Shown: piece after piece, positions 32,065 through 38,517 of the stretch
Layout: every line of letters starts with the position of its first letter
Position numbering within the stretch: the first letter of the stretch is position 1
NCBI GenBank assembly: GCA_003132445.1
Contig: PKXU01000155.1
Span: 2,230 to 40,746 of the forward strand
DNA length: 38,517 nt
Origin: Acidobacteriaceae bacterium
GTDB taxonomy: Bacteria; Acidobacteriota; Terriglobia; Terriglobales; Acidobacteriaceae
Direction of reading: 5' to 3'
Position numbers and translations under genes: made by a program
Notes under the pieces: model-generated
The model's input: only the letters and a program-made list of their open reading frames with translations
Database searches by the model: none
What the model was told of the DNA's origin: nothing

Positions 32065-33234
32065 TTAATTTTTTCCCGCCTTTACTTCTTGCAACTCCAC
32101 TGGAACCTGCTCGACGATTTCTATGCCGAAGCCTTCGAGCGCAGCTACTTTTTTTGGACGGTTGGTCAGCAAGCGAATGCGATGCAGATTGAGGTCGGAC
32201 AAAATCTGCGCGCCTATGCCCACTTCGCGCTGCGTCTGCCGCTCATTGTCATATAACGAGGGAAGTCTTTGTCCGCGATGGAAGCCGAGCGCGGTGCGGT
32301 CTCCGATCTTTTCGATTGAGAATCCTTGTGAAGTCTGATGCAGGTAGATCAGCGCGCCGCAGCCTTCTTGCGAAATGCGGCGCAGAGCGCCTTCCAGCGT
32401 GGCATGGCATTCGCAGCCGGTGGCGCCGAAGACGTCGCCCATCAGGCAATGGGCGTGCATGCGCACTAGCACGGGTGTAGCGCTGTGCTCGATGTTGCCA
32501 CGAACGAGCGCCACATGAGATTCGCCGCCGTCCACCTCGCTCTCGTACGCGATCATGCGGAACTCGCCGAAGCGCGTATCGACCAACGCTTCACCCACGC
32601 GATGCACGTAGCGCTCGTGCGCCATGCGATAGCGGATGAGTTCAGCGACGGTCAGCATCTTCATTTTGTGCTCGCGGCAAAATTCGATCAGATCGGGAAC
32701 GCGGGCCATGCTGCCATCGTCCTTCATAATTTCGCAGATGATTCCTGCGGGAACCATGCCGGCGAGACGCGCCAGATCGACTGCGGCTTCGGTTTGTCCG
32801 GCGCGCACGAGCACTCCACCCTTGCGGGCGCGAAGAGGGAAGACGTGGCCGGGACGCGCGAGATCGGCAGGCCTAGTCGCAGGATCGATGGCAACCTGAA
32901 TGGTGCGGGAGCGGTCGTAGGCGGAAATTCCAGTCGTCACTCCCGTGCGCGCGTCGATAGCTTCGCAAAATGCGGTGCCGAACTGCGAAGTATTCTCTGA
33001 GGTCATGGGACCGATGTTGAGATGTTCAAGGCGCTCCTCGGTCATGGCGAGGCAGACCAGGCCGCGGCCAAACTTGGCCATGAAGTTGATAGCCTCGGGC
33101 GTGACTTTTTCAGCGGCGAGGGTGAGGTCGCCTTCGTTCTCGCGATCTTCGTCGTCGACCACCACAATCATGCGGCCGGCGCGGACTTCTTCGACCGCAT
33201 CTGGGACGTTCGTGAATGGAGATTGCGGGCTCAT
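32065..33234 (-). CDS. ribBA: RibBA-type riboflavin enzyme: DHBP synthase with degenerate GTP cyclohydrolase II domain
   Basis: A 389-residue two-domain protein. Residues 1-~205 match 3,4-dihydroxy-2-butanone-4-phosphate synthase: VVDDEDRENEGDL at 25-37, TGISAYDR, ARPGHVFPL and the GxTEA loop. The usual His in that loop (RAGHTEA) is Gln147 here. Residues ~210-380 match GTP cyclohydrolase II; the zinc cysteines remain (Cys263, Cys274, Cys276). However, the GTP-binding HQEGRGIG motif reads HQTSQGFS (299-306), and the acidic residue before Arg in the ADxRDYGIG motif is missing (QTQREVGIG, 333-341). The second half may thus be inactive, as in the RibBX variants described in proteobacteria. It is monocistronic and convergent with the zinc protein gene. 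Confidence 0.85.
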   Translation of the reverse strand: MSPQSPFTNVPDAVEEVRAGRMIVVVDDEDRENEGDLTLAAEKVTPEAINFMAKFGRGLVCLAMTEERLEHLNIGPMTSENTSQFGTAFCEAIDARTGVTTGISAYDRSRTIQVAIDPATRPADLARPGHVFPLRARKGGVLVRAGQTEAAVDLARLAGMVPAGIICEIMKDDGSMARVPDLIEFCREHKMKMLTVAELIRYRMAHERYVHRVGEALVDTRFGEFRMIAYESEVDGGESHVALVRGNIEHSATPVLVRMHAHCLMGDVFGATGCECHATLEGALRRISQEGCGALIYLHQTSQGFSIEKIGDRTALGFHRGQRLPSLYDNERQTQREVGIGAQILSDLNLHRIRLLTNRPKKVAALEGFGIEIVEQVPVELQEVKAGKN

Positions 33235-33695
33235 GGTGACGCGATTTTAACATTTGCGGTGCGAGTGTCGTTCCGCCGGGAAGATGAGAGCTCGAATTCG
33301 AGAATTCGAGGGCGATCGGCCTGTTCGCGTTTTTTTGTACTCGGTACCGGTAAATTATCTATTTTCTTTAACTTAGAGTGATCGAATATCAACGGCATCC
33401 CGCAAAATATTGACGAACAAGGACTTAGTTGCAAAATGTTCCGGAATAAGGACTTACGGGCGACTACGGTTCGGCTTGATGTCTCGCTACTGACCGAGGG
33501 CGGGATTCGTTTTGTGGAACACTTTTCGCGCACGAAGCTATTGTGTGCTTTCTAAATCCACAGTCAAGGTTGTTCGTCACAATCGGGCGAAAAGCCTGTG
33601 GAAAAGTCATGGTCTGGCGAGGTCAAGCACAGGGCTTGACCTTTACTCCGCTTGCACGTAAAATTGTGCTGCACGTTAACCTGTGCTAGGTCGTA
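33235..33695. other. 461-nt gap without a convincing gene
   Basis: The gap contains the ribBA promoter side, a 12-bp palindrome CTCGAATTCGAG (33291-33302), two imperfect 29-nt direct repeats (33402-33459) and an 8-bp hairpin GGTCAAGC/GCTTGACC (33621-33641) followed by a T-poor tail. One 39-codon ORF (33436-33555) has no support. Confidence 0.6.
33402..33459. repeat. Two imperfect 29-nt direct repeats
   Basis: Unit 1 (33402-33430) and unit 2 (33431-33459) share GCAAAAT, TT, GAA and AAGGACTTA in the same positions, about 22 of 29 bases. They are adjacent, with no spacer. Confidence 0.6.
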
Positions 33696-33929
33696 ATGAA
33701 GACTAATGTCACACTCAAACTCGACGCCAATCTGCTGCGGGAGGCTCGGATTCTTGCGGCCGAGGAAGACACGTCGATCAGCGCGCTGCTTGCGGCACGC
33801 CTGGAGCAGATTGTGAATGAGCGCAAGGCTTATCATCGCGCGCGCGGGAGGGCACTCGCGCGATTGCGCGAGGGAATGGATCTGCAATGGACGCCGCCCC
33901 GCTCGCGGGACGAGATTCATGAGCGGTGA
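33696..33929 (+). CDS. Ribbon-helix-helix antitoxin (VapB-like)
   Basis: A 77-residue protein with an N-terminal ribbon-helix-helix pattern: MKTNVTLKLDANLLREARILA then TSISALLAARLEQIV. This would dimerise and bind DNA as a toxin-antitoxin repressor. The basic helix and the C-terminal tail (LQWTPPRSRDEIHER) would wrap a PIN-domain toxin. The next gene is such a toxin, but 243 nt away instead of overlapping. A small family-typical gap in spacing suggests the operon was split by repeat insertion. Confidence 0.78.
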   Translation: MKTNVTLKLDANLLREARILAAEEDTSISALLAARLEQIVNERKAYHRARGRALARLREGMDLQWTPPRSRDEIHER

Positions 33930-33993
33930 CAGCTCCGCAGGGGCTAAGGCCCTGACGCATTCTGACGACTTTTGGCGGCGTTGAAGCGCCGCT

Positions 33994-34071
33994 CTTCCAC
34001 GGGGCGCTAGCGCCGGGTTTCCAACGGGGACGCTAGCGGCGCGATTTTTCATGGGAACGCTAGCGCCATTC
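33994..34071. repeat. Three GCTAGCG repeats between antitoxin and toxin genes
   Basis: Three successive ~25-nt units share TTCCA-GGG-GCTAGCG and begin at about 33995, 34019 and 34047. The first contains the 12-bp palindrome GGCGCTAGCGCC (34003-34014). A separate GCGGCG/CGCCGC hairpin precedes them at 33974-33991. The block fills most of the gap between the two genes. Confidence 0.7.
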
Positions 34072-34172
34072 CGCGCCGCTCCTCACGCGGCGCCCTGCGC
34101 AGAGGCGTCGCTTTTACGAAGATGTGCGCGGGCGCTCTTTTACTTCGTACTGCTTACGCGGGGACGGGAACC

Positions 34173-34595
34173 ATGGCTGAGAAATATTTCGTCGACACCA
34201 ACATCCTGATCTACGCCCATGACCGCTCGGCGGGCATTAAGCACAAGCGGGCCCAGGAACTGGTCGAGAGTTTATGGACGAGCGGCCGCAGCGTGTTGAG
34301 CACGCAGGTGTTGCAGGAACTTTGCGTGAACTTGCGCCGCAAGGTAGCCAAGCCTGTTCCGGTGGACGAGCTCCGCGCGCTGATCCGCGACTATCTGAGT
34401 TGGGAGATCGTGGTCAACACTCCCGAGGCGGTGATCCAGGCTCTCGAGATCGAAGTGCGCTACAAGATTTCCTTTTGGGATGCCCTCATTCTGCAGGCGG
34501 CCGAGCAATCCGGCGCGGCGGTCCTTTATTCCGAGGACCTGTCGGAAAGACAGAATTACGGAACCGTGCAGGTGGTGAACCCGTTGTTGGGGTGA
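34173..34595 (+). CDS. PIN-domain ribonuclease toxin (VapC-like)
   Basis: A 140-residue PIN nuclease that would cleave RNA. Acidic metal-binding residues are visible: Asp in YFVDTNILIYAHD near the N-terminus, Glu in LQELCVNLRRK, Asp in ISFWDALILQAA and a final acidic patch YSEDLSE. The start is the ATG at 34173 (MAEKYF); an upstream in-frame start at 34122 adds non-family residues. It is paired with the RHH antitoxin upstream despite the unusual spacing. The ORF ends normally (VVNPLLG), so the toxin appears intact. Confidence 0.85.
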   Translation: MAEKYFVDTNILIYAHDRSAGIKHKRAQELVESLWTSGRSVLSTQVLQELCVNLRRKVAKPVPVDELRALIRDYLSWEIVVNTPEAVIQALEIEVRYKISFWDALILQAAEQSGAAVLYSEDLSERQNYGTVQVVNPLLG

Positions 34596-34650
34596 AGGCA
34601 ACGAGTTTCTCGCCGTCGACTTCCATATGCGGTTCGCGCCCAGTCGGAAG

Positions 34651-34695
34651 AAAGCAGGTTCCTCACCGGTCTTTCAGACCGGTTCGGAATGACAA
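34651..34695 (+). repeat. GGAATGACA hairpin repeat, copy 1
   Basis: AAAGCAGGTTCCTC, then the stem ACCGGTCT/AGACCGGT (34665-34672 with 34676-34683, loop TTC), then TCGGAATGACAAG. Direct orientation, after the toxin gene. Confidence 0.75.
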
Positions 34696-34805
34696 GGATT
34701 TGAGTGGTGGCTTTCAGAAACACTTGGAATAACAAGTATTCTTCGTTTTGCACAGGCGGATTGTGACGGTTGATACTGCAAATCTCACATAAACTCTTTA
34801 AGTTT

Positions 34806-34847
34806 TGTCATTCCGAACGGCGTTTTCTGCCGGAGGAATCTGCTTTC
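34806..34847 (-). repeat. GGAATGACA hairpin repeat, copy 2 (inverted)
   Basis: The reverse complement reads GAAAGCAGATTCCTCCGGC, a short loop, GCCGTTCGGAATGACA. It lies just before the GIY-YIG gene and faces the copy at its other end. Its GGAGGA may act as the gene's ribosome-binding site. Confidence 0.72.
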
Positions 34848-34849
34848 AT

Positions 34850-35221
34850 TTGAAGTCGCGATCATGCGCGATCGGGCGATACTACGTCTACATCATGGCG
34901 AGCAAGGGCCGAGTGATTTACGTCGGCATGACCGGCTTTCTCATGGCGCGCGTCTTGCGGCACCGGGCGGGCGAGGGGGGAGAGTTTACTCGCAGATATC
35001 GGGTGCATCGGCTGGTTTACTTCGAGTCATTCCAGAATGTCGAGAATGCGATTGCGCGGGAGACTGAGATTAAGAAGTGGCGTCGAGAAAAAAAAGTGGA
35101 GTTGATTGAGCGCGAGAATCCCACTTGGGGGGACTTGGCGGGGGAATGGGGCAAGGCGGCGGTGATGACAGTGACGCGGAAAGCAGATTCCTCACCGGGC
35201 TTAGCGCCCGGTTCGGAATGA
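34850..35221 (+). CDS. Small GIY-YIG endonuclease-domain protein
   Basis: A 123-residue protein of the YhbQ/UvrC-N-like GIY-YIG family. YYVYIMAS and VIYVGMT form the motif, followed by the conserved Arg helix (LMARVLRHRAGEGGEFTRRY), the Glu-containing helix (ENAIARETEIKKWRREKK) and NPTWGDLAGEW. No ATG precedes the motif; TTG at 34850 is the best start, with GGAGGA about 12 nt upstream inside a repeat. The last ~15 residues and the stop codon are encoded by a repeat copy (35180-35225), after the natural family end. The gene lies between two inverted repeat copies. It may be a mobile or repeat-associated nuclease; its target is unknown. Confidence 0.78.
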   Translation: MKSRSCAIGRYYVYIMASKGRVIYVGMTGFLMARVLRHRAGEGGEFTRRYRVHRLVYFESFQNVENAIARETEIKKWRREKKVELIERENPTWGDLAGEWGKAAVMTVTRKADSSPGLAPGSE

Positions 35222-35225
35222 CAAA
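35180..35225 (+). repeat. GGAATGACA hairpin repeat, copy 3
   Basis: AAAGCAGATTCCTC, then stem ACCGGGC/GCCCGGT (35194-35200 with 35206-35212), then TCGGAATGACAAAG. The TGA in GGAATGA is the stop codon of the GIY-YIG gene. Confidence 0.77.
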
Positions 35226-35263
35226 GAGTTGGGGTGAGAGCCGATCTCGAGGCGATGGACTGC

Positions 35264-35305
35264 AGCAGATTTCTCACCGGACTTTCGGACCGGTTTGGAA
35301 ATTAC
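35264..35305 (+). repeat. GGAATGACA hairpin repeat, copy 4 (degenerate)
   Basis: GCAGATTTCTCACCGG, a loop, then ACCGGTTTGGAAATTACA. The outer sequences are recognisable but diverged. Confidence 0.6.
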
Positions 35306-35330
35306 ATTTTAGAGCGGCTCCGTCCGCAGT

Positions 35331-35942
35331 TTATCCTGCTAGTTCATGCTCGGCCCCGCGGAATAGGGCGCGCATGGCGCGGATTACCCAGCGCATCAGA
35401 ACAATGATGATTACGACGAAGATTGTGGCTAGAGTACCGGCTGCGTAGGGATGGCGCGTGGCCAGCCAGGTCAGGGCTATGGCTAGGACATCTTCGCTCA
35501 GGCTTAGGGAGATATTGGAGAGTGGTTCGGGCGAGGTGGTGATGGCGGCGCGGGCTGCGGTTTTGCCGCTGTGGGCAATGAGGGCGACGGCGGCGCCTAG
35601 CAGCGTGGCCAGCAGTTGGTGCTCGGGAGAAAGTTGGCTGGTTGCCTGGTAGGCGAGGAGTCCGGCGACGGGGACGCGGATGAAGGTATGCAGCGCGTTC
35701 CAGATGAGGTCGAAGGCGGGGATTTTGTCGGCGAAGAATTCGATGACGAAGAGGGTGAGGCTGGCGGCGATAACGGGCCAGCTTGCGAGGAGTTGCAGAT
35801 GTGGGGGAAGCGGGAGATGGCCGAAGCGGGCCAGAAGTCCGAGGAGCGAGACTGTGGCGTAGAGGTTGAGTCCGGCGGCGAAGCCGATCGCGGCTAACAG
35901 AGCGAAGAGTTCGGAGGGCGGGATTTTGAGGACGTTGAGCAT
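35331..35942 (-). CDS. DUF4126-like membrane protein
   Basis: A 203-residue integral membrane protein from the ATG at 35942. It has about six hydrophobic segments, beginning LFALLAAIGFAAGLNLYATV and ending LATIFVVIIIVLMRWVIRAM. GLNLYATVSLLGLLARFG and EFFADKIPAFDLIWNALHTFIRVP match what I recall of DUF4126 proteins. The function of that family is unknown. The long in-frame extension to 36248 runs through repeats and is rejected. It is convergent with the GIY-YIG gene. Confidence 0.75.
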   Translation of the reverse strand: MLNVLKIPPSELFALLAAIGFAAGLNLYATVSLLGLLARFGHLPLPPHLQLLASWPVIAASLTLFVIEFFADKIPAFDLIWNALHTFIRVPVAGLLAYQATSQLSPEHQLLATLLGAAVALIAHSGKTAARAAITTSPEPLSNISLSLSEDVLAIALTWLATRHPYAAGTLATIFVVIIIVLMRWVIRAMRALFRGAEHELAG

Positions 35943-36328
35943 GGAATGTGCTTGAGGGGGAATGATAGCGCTTTGATTCGGGATGGGCGAGTGTGATCGC
36001 CGGTAGCGGATGAATTGGATCGGGATGAGTTGGATCGGGACGGGCCTGGGAGATCCGTCGCCCCGCTGGAGAAAACGCGGGGCCTCGGGATGACTTTGGA
36101 CGGATTGGAGCCGGATTAGGATTTCAAATTGAGCCCAACCTGCTTCAGAGTGGGGGCTGCGCCGAGGATGCCGGGCTTTGCCCGGCCGGACAGCCGAGGG
36201 CGGCTGTCCCCACACGAACCAAAACCTTCGGACGGCTGTCCCACACAAAGTGGGAATACAAAGTCTGGTGAGTCAGAAATACAAAAGGCCGCTCCGATTT
36301 CGGAGCGGCCTTTCAAAGTTCGCAGGTC
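35943..36328. other. 386-nt gap rich in hairpin repeats
   Basis: No gene seen. It holds a 15-nt tandem duplication (ATGARTTGGATCGGG, about 36009-36038) and a GGGATGAC-type repeat (36050-36095). It also has a CCGGGC/GCCCGG hairpin (36171-36185), the 9-bp hairpin GGACAGCCG/CGGCTGTCC (36188-36209) and the terminator at 36284-36313. Confidence 0.6.
36284..36313. terminator. Bidirectional intrinsic terminator
   Basis: AAAGGCCGCTCCG and CGGAGCGGCCTTT pair perfectly (13 bp) around the loop ATTT, with A- and T-rich edges on both sides. It would end transcription of the minus-strand gene at 36363-36590. Confidence 0.85.
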
Positions 36329-36386
36329 TTGTTTTAGAGCGTAGATTCGATTTCGAATTGTTTTAGAGCGTGGATTCGATTTCGAA
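36329..36386. repeat. 29-bp tandem duplication at the end of the small basic gene
   Basis: Copies at 36329-36357 and 36358-36386 differ at one base (A343 versus G372). The second copy encodes the gene's last codons and stop (minus strand FEIESTL then TAA). The first copy would encode the same ending, left behind downstream. Confidence 0.85.
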
Positions 36387-36590
36387 ACCCCAGGCTTCGA
36401 GCAAAGGCTCGGGAATATACTTCGAATTTTTGTTCCGGCGAGCCCACTCGCGGAGGCGCGTGGAACGCAGGTACTGGTCGGGAGAGAGCTTGTATTCACG
36501 GACTACCTGTTCGAATTCGGTGATGGTGGGGGTAATGGGCCCGATGGGCTCAGGCTTGCCCCAGTTCGGATTGCCGCGTCGCTTGGCCAT
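36363..36590 (-). CDS. Small basic protein, unknown function
   Basis: A 75-residue protein from the ATG at 36590, starting MAKRRGNPNWGKPEP. The remainder appears helical (TITEFEQVVREYKLSPDQYL, LREWARRNKNSKYIPEPLLEAWG). It is Arg/Lys-rich at the N-terminus and may bind nucleic acid, but I do not recognise the family. A longer frame to 36764 is not supported. The gene ends in the second copy of a 29-bp tandem duplication and is followed by a strong terminator. Confidence 0.65.
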   Translation of the reverse strand: MAKRRGNPNWGKPEPIGPITPTITEFEQVVREYKLSPDQYLRSTRLREWARRNKNSKYIPEPLLEAWGFEIESTL

Positions 36591-37110
36591 GAAAAATGCC
36601 TTTCCACTTAAGGGGATGAAACCGCAAAATCGTATAACTGTTTGATTCCCCGCGTCGCTAACAGGATGCAACTTTGCAACGTGGGCTCCGCGTGAACAGA
36701 ATTGGACCAAGACTGATCCGTACGCAAAGCTAATCGGAGACAAAAAGCTTACAATCGATGGCATTGAAAGTCAAAGGAAATTTCCCGGCGAGGCTGAAGA
36801 AGCCGCCTTCAAATTACTAGAAACAAATGACCTTAGCTGGTTCTAATACTCGCGGACGTGGGCTCAACACCGCAGAAGCGGGCGGGAATTCACTTGCGGG
36901 TATTAAGTACCTCTAATCTGTCGACCGCGAGAAAAACTTTGATTACAACGGTAATACAGCCGACGGAAGAGCTATTGATCGATCGGTCCGATGGACATAG
37001 AGTGCTGACAGGGAGTCCCGAAGAGCGCCCAGGCTGCCACGAATGCCAGGCAGAAAATCTTCGCCCAGCCATCGAGGCCTGAAGTTCCCTGCATGGAGAT
37101 GGGTCCAACC
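36591..37110. other. 520-nt gap with a possible gene remnant
   Basis: It contains an open stretch at 36646-36846 listed separately. The remaining part, upstream of the PilZ gene, has only a weak 74-codon ORF (36858-37082) with no recognisable features, and no clear promoter. Confidence 0.5.
36646..36846 (+). pseudogene. Possible decayed gene fragment
   Basis: Open reading frame of 66 codons with no ATG, GTG or TTG. Its last ~45 codons read like a genuine protein end (KLIGDKKLTIDGIESQRKF, AEEAAFKLLETNDLSWF) and are more AT-rich than neighbouring genes. A missing start suggests a 5'-deleted remnant. The family is not recognised. Confidence 0.3.
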
Positions 37111-38268
37111 ATGAGTCTGAAAGCTTTGTTGCTGTGTTCGGACGCCAAAATTGTGCGCGTCTTGCGACGTGTGCTGGGCGATCTGGAAATCGAGGTCGAC
37201 TTGTGCGCGGACGGGGATAGCGCTTTGCGCAAGCTGACCCGGCAGCGTTTTGAGGCGATTATTGTGGATTGCGCCGATGATGGCGCGAATGAGGTGCTGC
37301 GCAGCTCTCGCAGCGCTCCGTGCAACAAGCAGGCAGTCGCAGTAGCGATTGTGGAGCCGGTCGTTGGACTCAAGGCAGTGTTTGACGTAGGCGCGCACTT
37401 CGTTCTGTATAAGCCGGTGTCGAGTGAGCGGGCCAAGTCCAGCTTCCGGGCGGCGCGCGCGCTGATGAAAAGCGAACGGCGGCGCAACGTAAGGGTCGCG
37501 GTGCAGATTCCTGTGGTCATGCGAAGCCCTGGCCTGGGCGGGAATATGCGAGTGATGACTGTCGACTTGAGCGAAGGCGGGATGGCGGTGAAAATCGAAC
37601 GTGGAAAGCGGCCGACTGGGCGCTGGCAGACCGCTTTCACCCTGCCGGGTAGGCAGACTGCGCTGGAGCTTCCCGCCGAATTTGCGTGGGAAGGCTCGGG
37701 AGATCAGGCGGGGGTGCGCTTTCAGCAGATTTCTCCGGAAGCGACGCGGCGGTTGCGGGAGTGGCTGAAACAGAATTCTCCGGAAGCGGAGCAGGACGAT
37801 CCGCCGATCCGCTGCCAGCTCACCGATCTGAGCGTAGGCGGCTGCTATCTGGAAATTTCGTCGCCATTTCCTGCGTCGAGCCGGGTGGCGCTATCGATGC
37901 GCGCTGGCGGAGTGGAAGTGCGGGCGCAGGGTGTGGTGAGAGTGATGCATGCGGACCGAGGCATGGGGATTGAGTTTACGCAGGCGACGCCGGAACATCG
38001 CGCAGCCGTGGAGAAATTTCTGGGCGTGCTCAACGAAAACCGCGCGCTCATGCCGGAGTTGCTGGTAGAGCCGGAAGGATTGGAATCGGAACCGAGCGGG
38101 GGCCCGTCGCCCTTCGCGAGCACGGACGATCCGTTGTTGCAGTTGTTTTATGGCGAGCCGCTGACTGCAGACGAATTTCACGAAGCGATGCGCAAGCAGC
38201 GAGCACCCGCGCCAGCGGCGAACGAGGCATCGGCTGCGAGCGAGGCATCGGCTGCGGCCCACGCGTAG
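37111..38268 (+). CDS. Receiver-like plus tandem PilZ domain protein
   Basis: A 385-residue cytoplasmic protein. Residues ~1-115 resemble a response-regulator receiver: AIIVDC gives Asp53 and LYKPVS gives Lys101, but the usual acidic pair after strand 1 is reduced to CSD, so phosphorylation is uncertain. A PilZ domain follows with the c-di-GMP motifs RRRNVRV (123-129) and DLSEGG (152-157). A second PilZ-like domain has DLSVGG (~240) but no clear RxxxR. The C-terminus is Ala/Glu-rich with a short NEASA/SEASA repeat. It probably ties c-di-GMP to motility, adhesion or secretion. The start is ATG 37111 with GGAG 11 nt upstream; ATG 37093 is possible. Confidence 0.78.
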   Translation: MSLKALLLCSDAKIVRVLRRVLGDLEIEVDLCADGDSALRKLTRQRFEAIIVDCADDGANEVLRSSRSAPCNKQAVAVAIVEPVVGLKAVFDVGAHFVLYKPVSSERAKSSFRAARALMKSERRRNVRVAVQIPVVMRSPGLGGNMRVMTVDLSEGGMAVKIERGKRPTGRWQTAFTLPGRQTALELPAEFAWEGSGDQAGVRFQQISPEATRRLREWLKQNSPEAEQDDPPIRCQLTDLSVGGCYLEISSPFPASSRVALSMRAGGVEVRAQGVVRVMHADRGMGIEFTQATPEHRAAVEKFLGVLNENRALMPELLVEPEGLESEPSGGPSPFASTDDPLLQLFYGEPLTADEFHEAMRKQRAPAPAANEASAASEASAAAHA

Positions 38269-38428
38269 TCGACTCATCTGATGTGGCAAGCCGCTGCAGA
38301 TTGAAGTTTGCGGCGATATCGACGCCAGGTATTTTCGATGGCCGAGTTTCCGACGAAGAAATTCTGTTTTCCTGAAGACAACTCTCTAGAAATCTCCAGA
38401 CGGCATCCCTAGGCTAAAATGAACGCGA

Positions 38429-38517
38429 GCCGGGATGGCGAAATTGGCAGACGCAGCGGACTTAAAATCCGCAGGTCCGAAAGGACTGTGGGGGTTCGAT
38501 TCCCCCTCCCGGCACCA
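38429..38517 (+). tRNA. tRNA-Leu (anticodon UAA)
   Basis: Class II tRNA of 89 nt with encoded CCA. The acceptor arms GCCGGGA and TCCCGGC pair. The anticodon stem-loop contains CTTAAAA with TAA as anticodon. A long variable arm (GGTCCGAAAGGACT) and the T-loop GGTTCGATTCC follow. A TAAAAT hexamer at 38415-38420 may be its -10 box. It ends exactly at the window edge. Confidence 0.95.

Noticed and set aside
33291..33302. 12-bp palindrome CTCGAATTCGAG
   Set aside because: Short and part of a local GAATTCGAG duplication; no supporting context for an operator.
33436..33555. 39-codon ORF in the gap between ribBA and the antitoxin gene
   Set aside because: It starts inside the second 29-nt repeat, has no ribosome-binding site and no recognisable features.
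33621..33641. Hairpin GGTCAAGC/GCTTGACC as terminator
   Set aside because: Good 8-bp stem but the following CTTTACTCC is not a proper T-run, and no gene ends just before it.
33994..34071. CRISPR array
   Set aside because: Only three imperfect units without uniform spacers and no cas genes; palindromic units fit an intergenic repeat better.
36858..37082. 74-codon ORF upstream of the PilZ gene
   Set aside because: No recognisable domain, GTG start without Shine-Dalgarno, composition not protein-like.

Overview
The window looks like a chromosomal segment of a member of the Acidobacteriota (Terriglobia/Koribacter-like). This is inference from gene content: an Oar-like TonB-dependent receptor with an N-terminal carboxypeptidase-regulatory domain, a one-pass membrane winged-helix regulator, many TPR/Sel1 proteins, a Ser/Thr kinase with an N-terminal zinc ribbon, and intergenic gaps crowded with short palindromic repeats. 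It is moderately GC-rich.

Layout. (1) 1-1777: remains of a type VI secretion locus. The C-terminal half of tssK runs into the last ~310 codons of tssM in another frame, as if the DNA between (tssK end, tssL, most of tssM) had been deleted. (2) 1824-3859, minus strand: PP2C phosphatase and Ser/Thr kinase. (3) 4064-8114, plus strand: small membrane protein, secreted Sel1 protein, cyanophycinase-like S51 peptidase, large secreted TPR protein. (4) 8134-14284: membrane-bound winged-helix regulator divergent from a 1228-residue Oar-like receptor, then a PfkB sugar kinase; a plausible carbohydrate uptake module. (5) 14366-15586, minus: DAHP synthase preceded by a leader peptide with a Tyr-Phe-Trp-Phe run and a terminator hairpin, an attenuator-like arrangement. 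(6) 15638-15802: Flp pilin. (7) 15930-30004, minus: complex I operon nuoA-C-D-(four-helix-bundle gene)-E-F-G-H-J-K-L-M-N. nuoB and nuoI are absent, and palindromic short-repeat elements occupy several gene junctions. (8) 30207-33234: conserved hypothetical, ThiS-like sulfur carrier with a C-terminal extension beyond its Gly-Gly, MerR regulator with two palindromic operators, small zinc protein, RibBA-type riboflavin enzyme with a degenerate GTP-cyclohydrolase half. (9) 33235-36846: accessory region with a VapBC-like pair split by repeats, a GIY-YIG nuclease gene bracketed by inverted hairpin repeats, a DUF4126 membrane protein and a small basic protein. (10) 37111-38517: receiver-PilZ protein and tRNA-Leu(UAA).

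The strongest leads beyond routine annotation are the aromatic-amino-acid leader of the DAHP synthase gene, two separate cases of a small gene (four-helix bundle; GIY-YIG nuclease) sitting between arms of a repeat that also occurs nearby without a gene, the complex I operon lacking nuoB and nuoI, the tssK/tssM junction, and the ThiS tail. All function calls come from reading motifs by eye; no database search was run.
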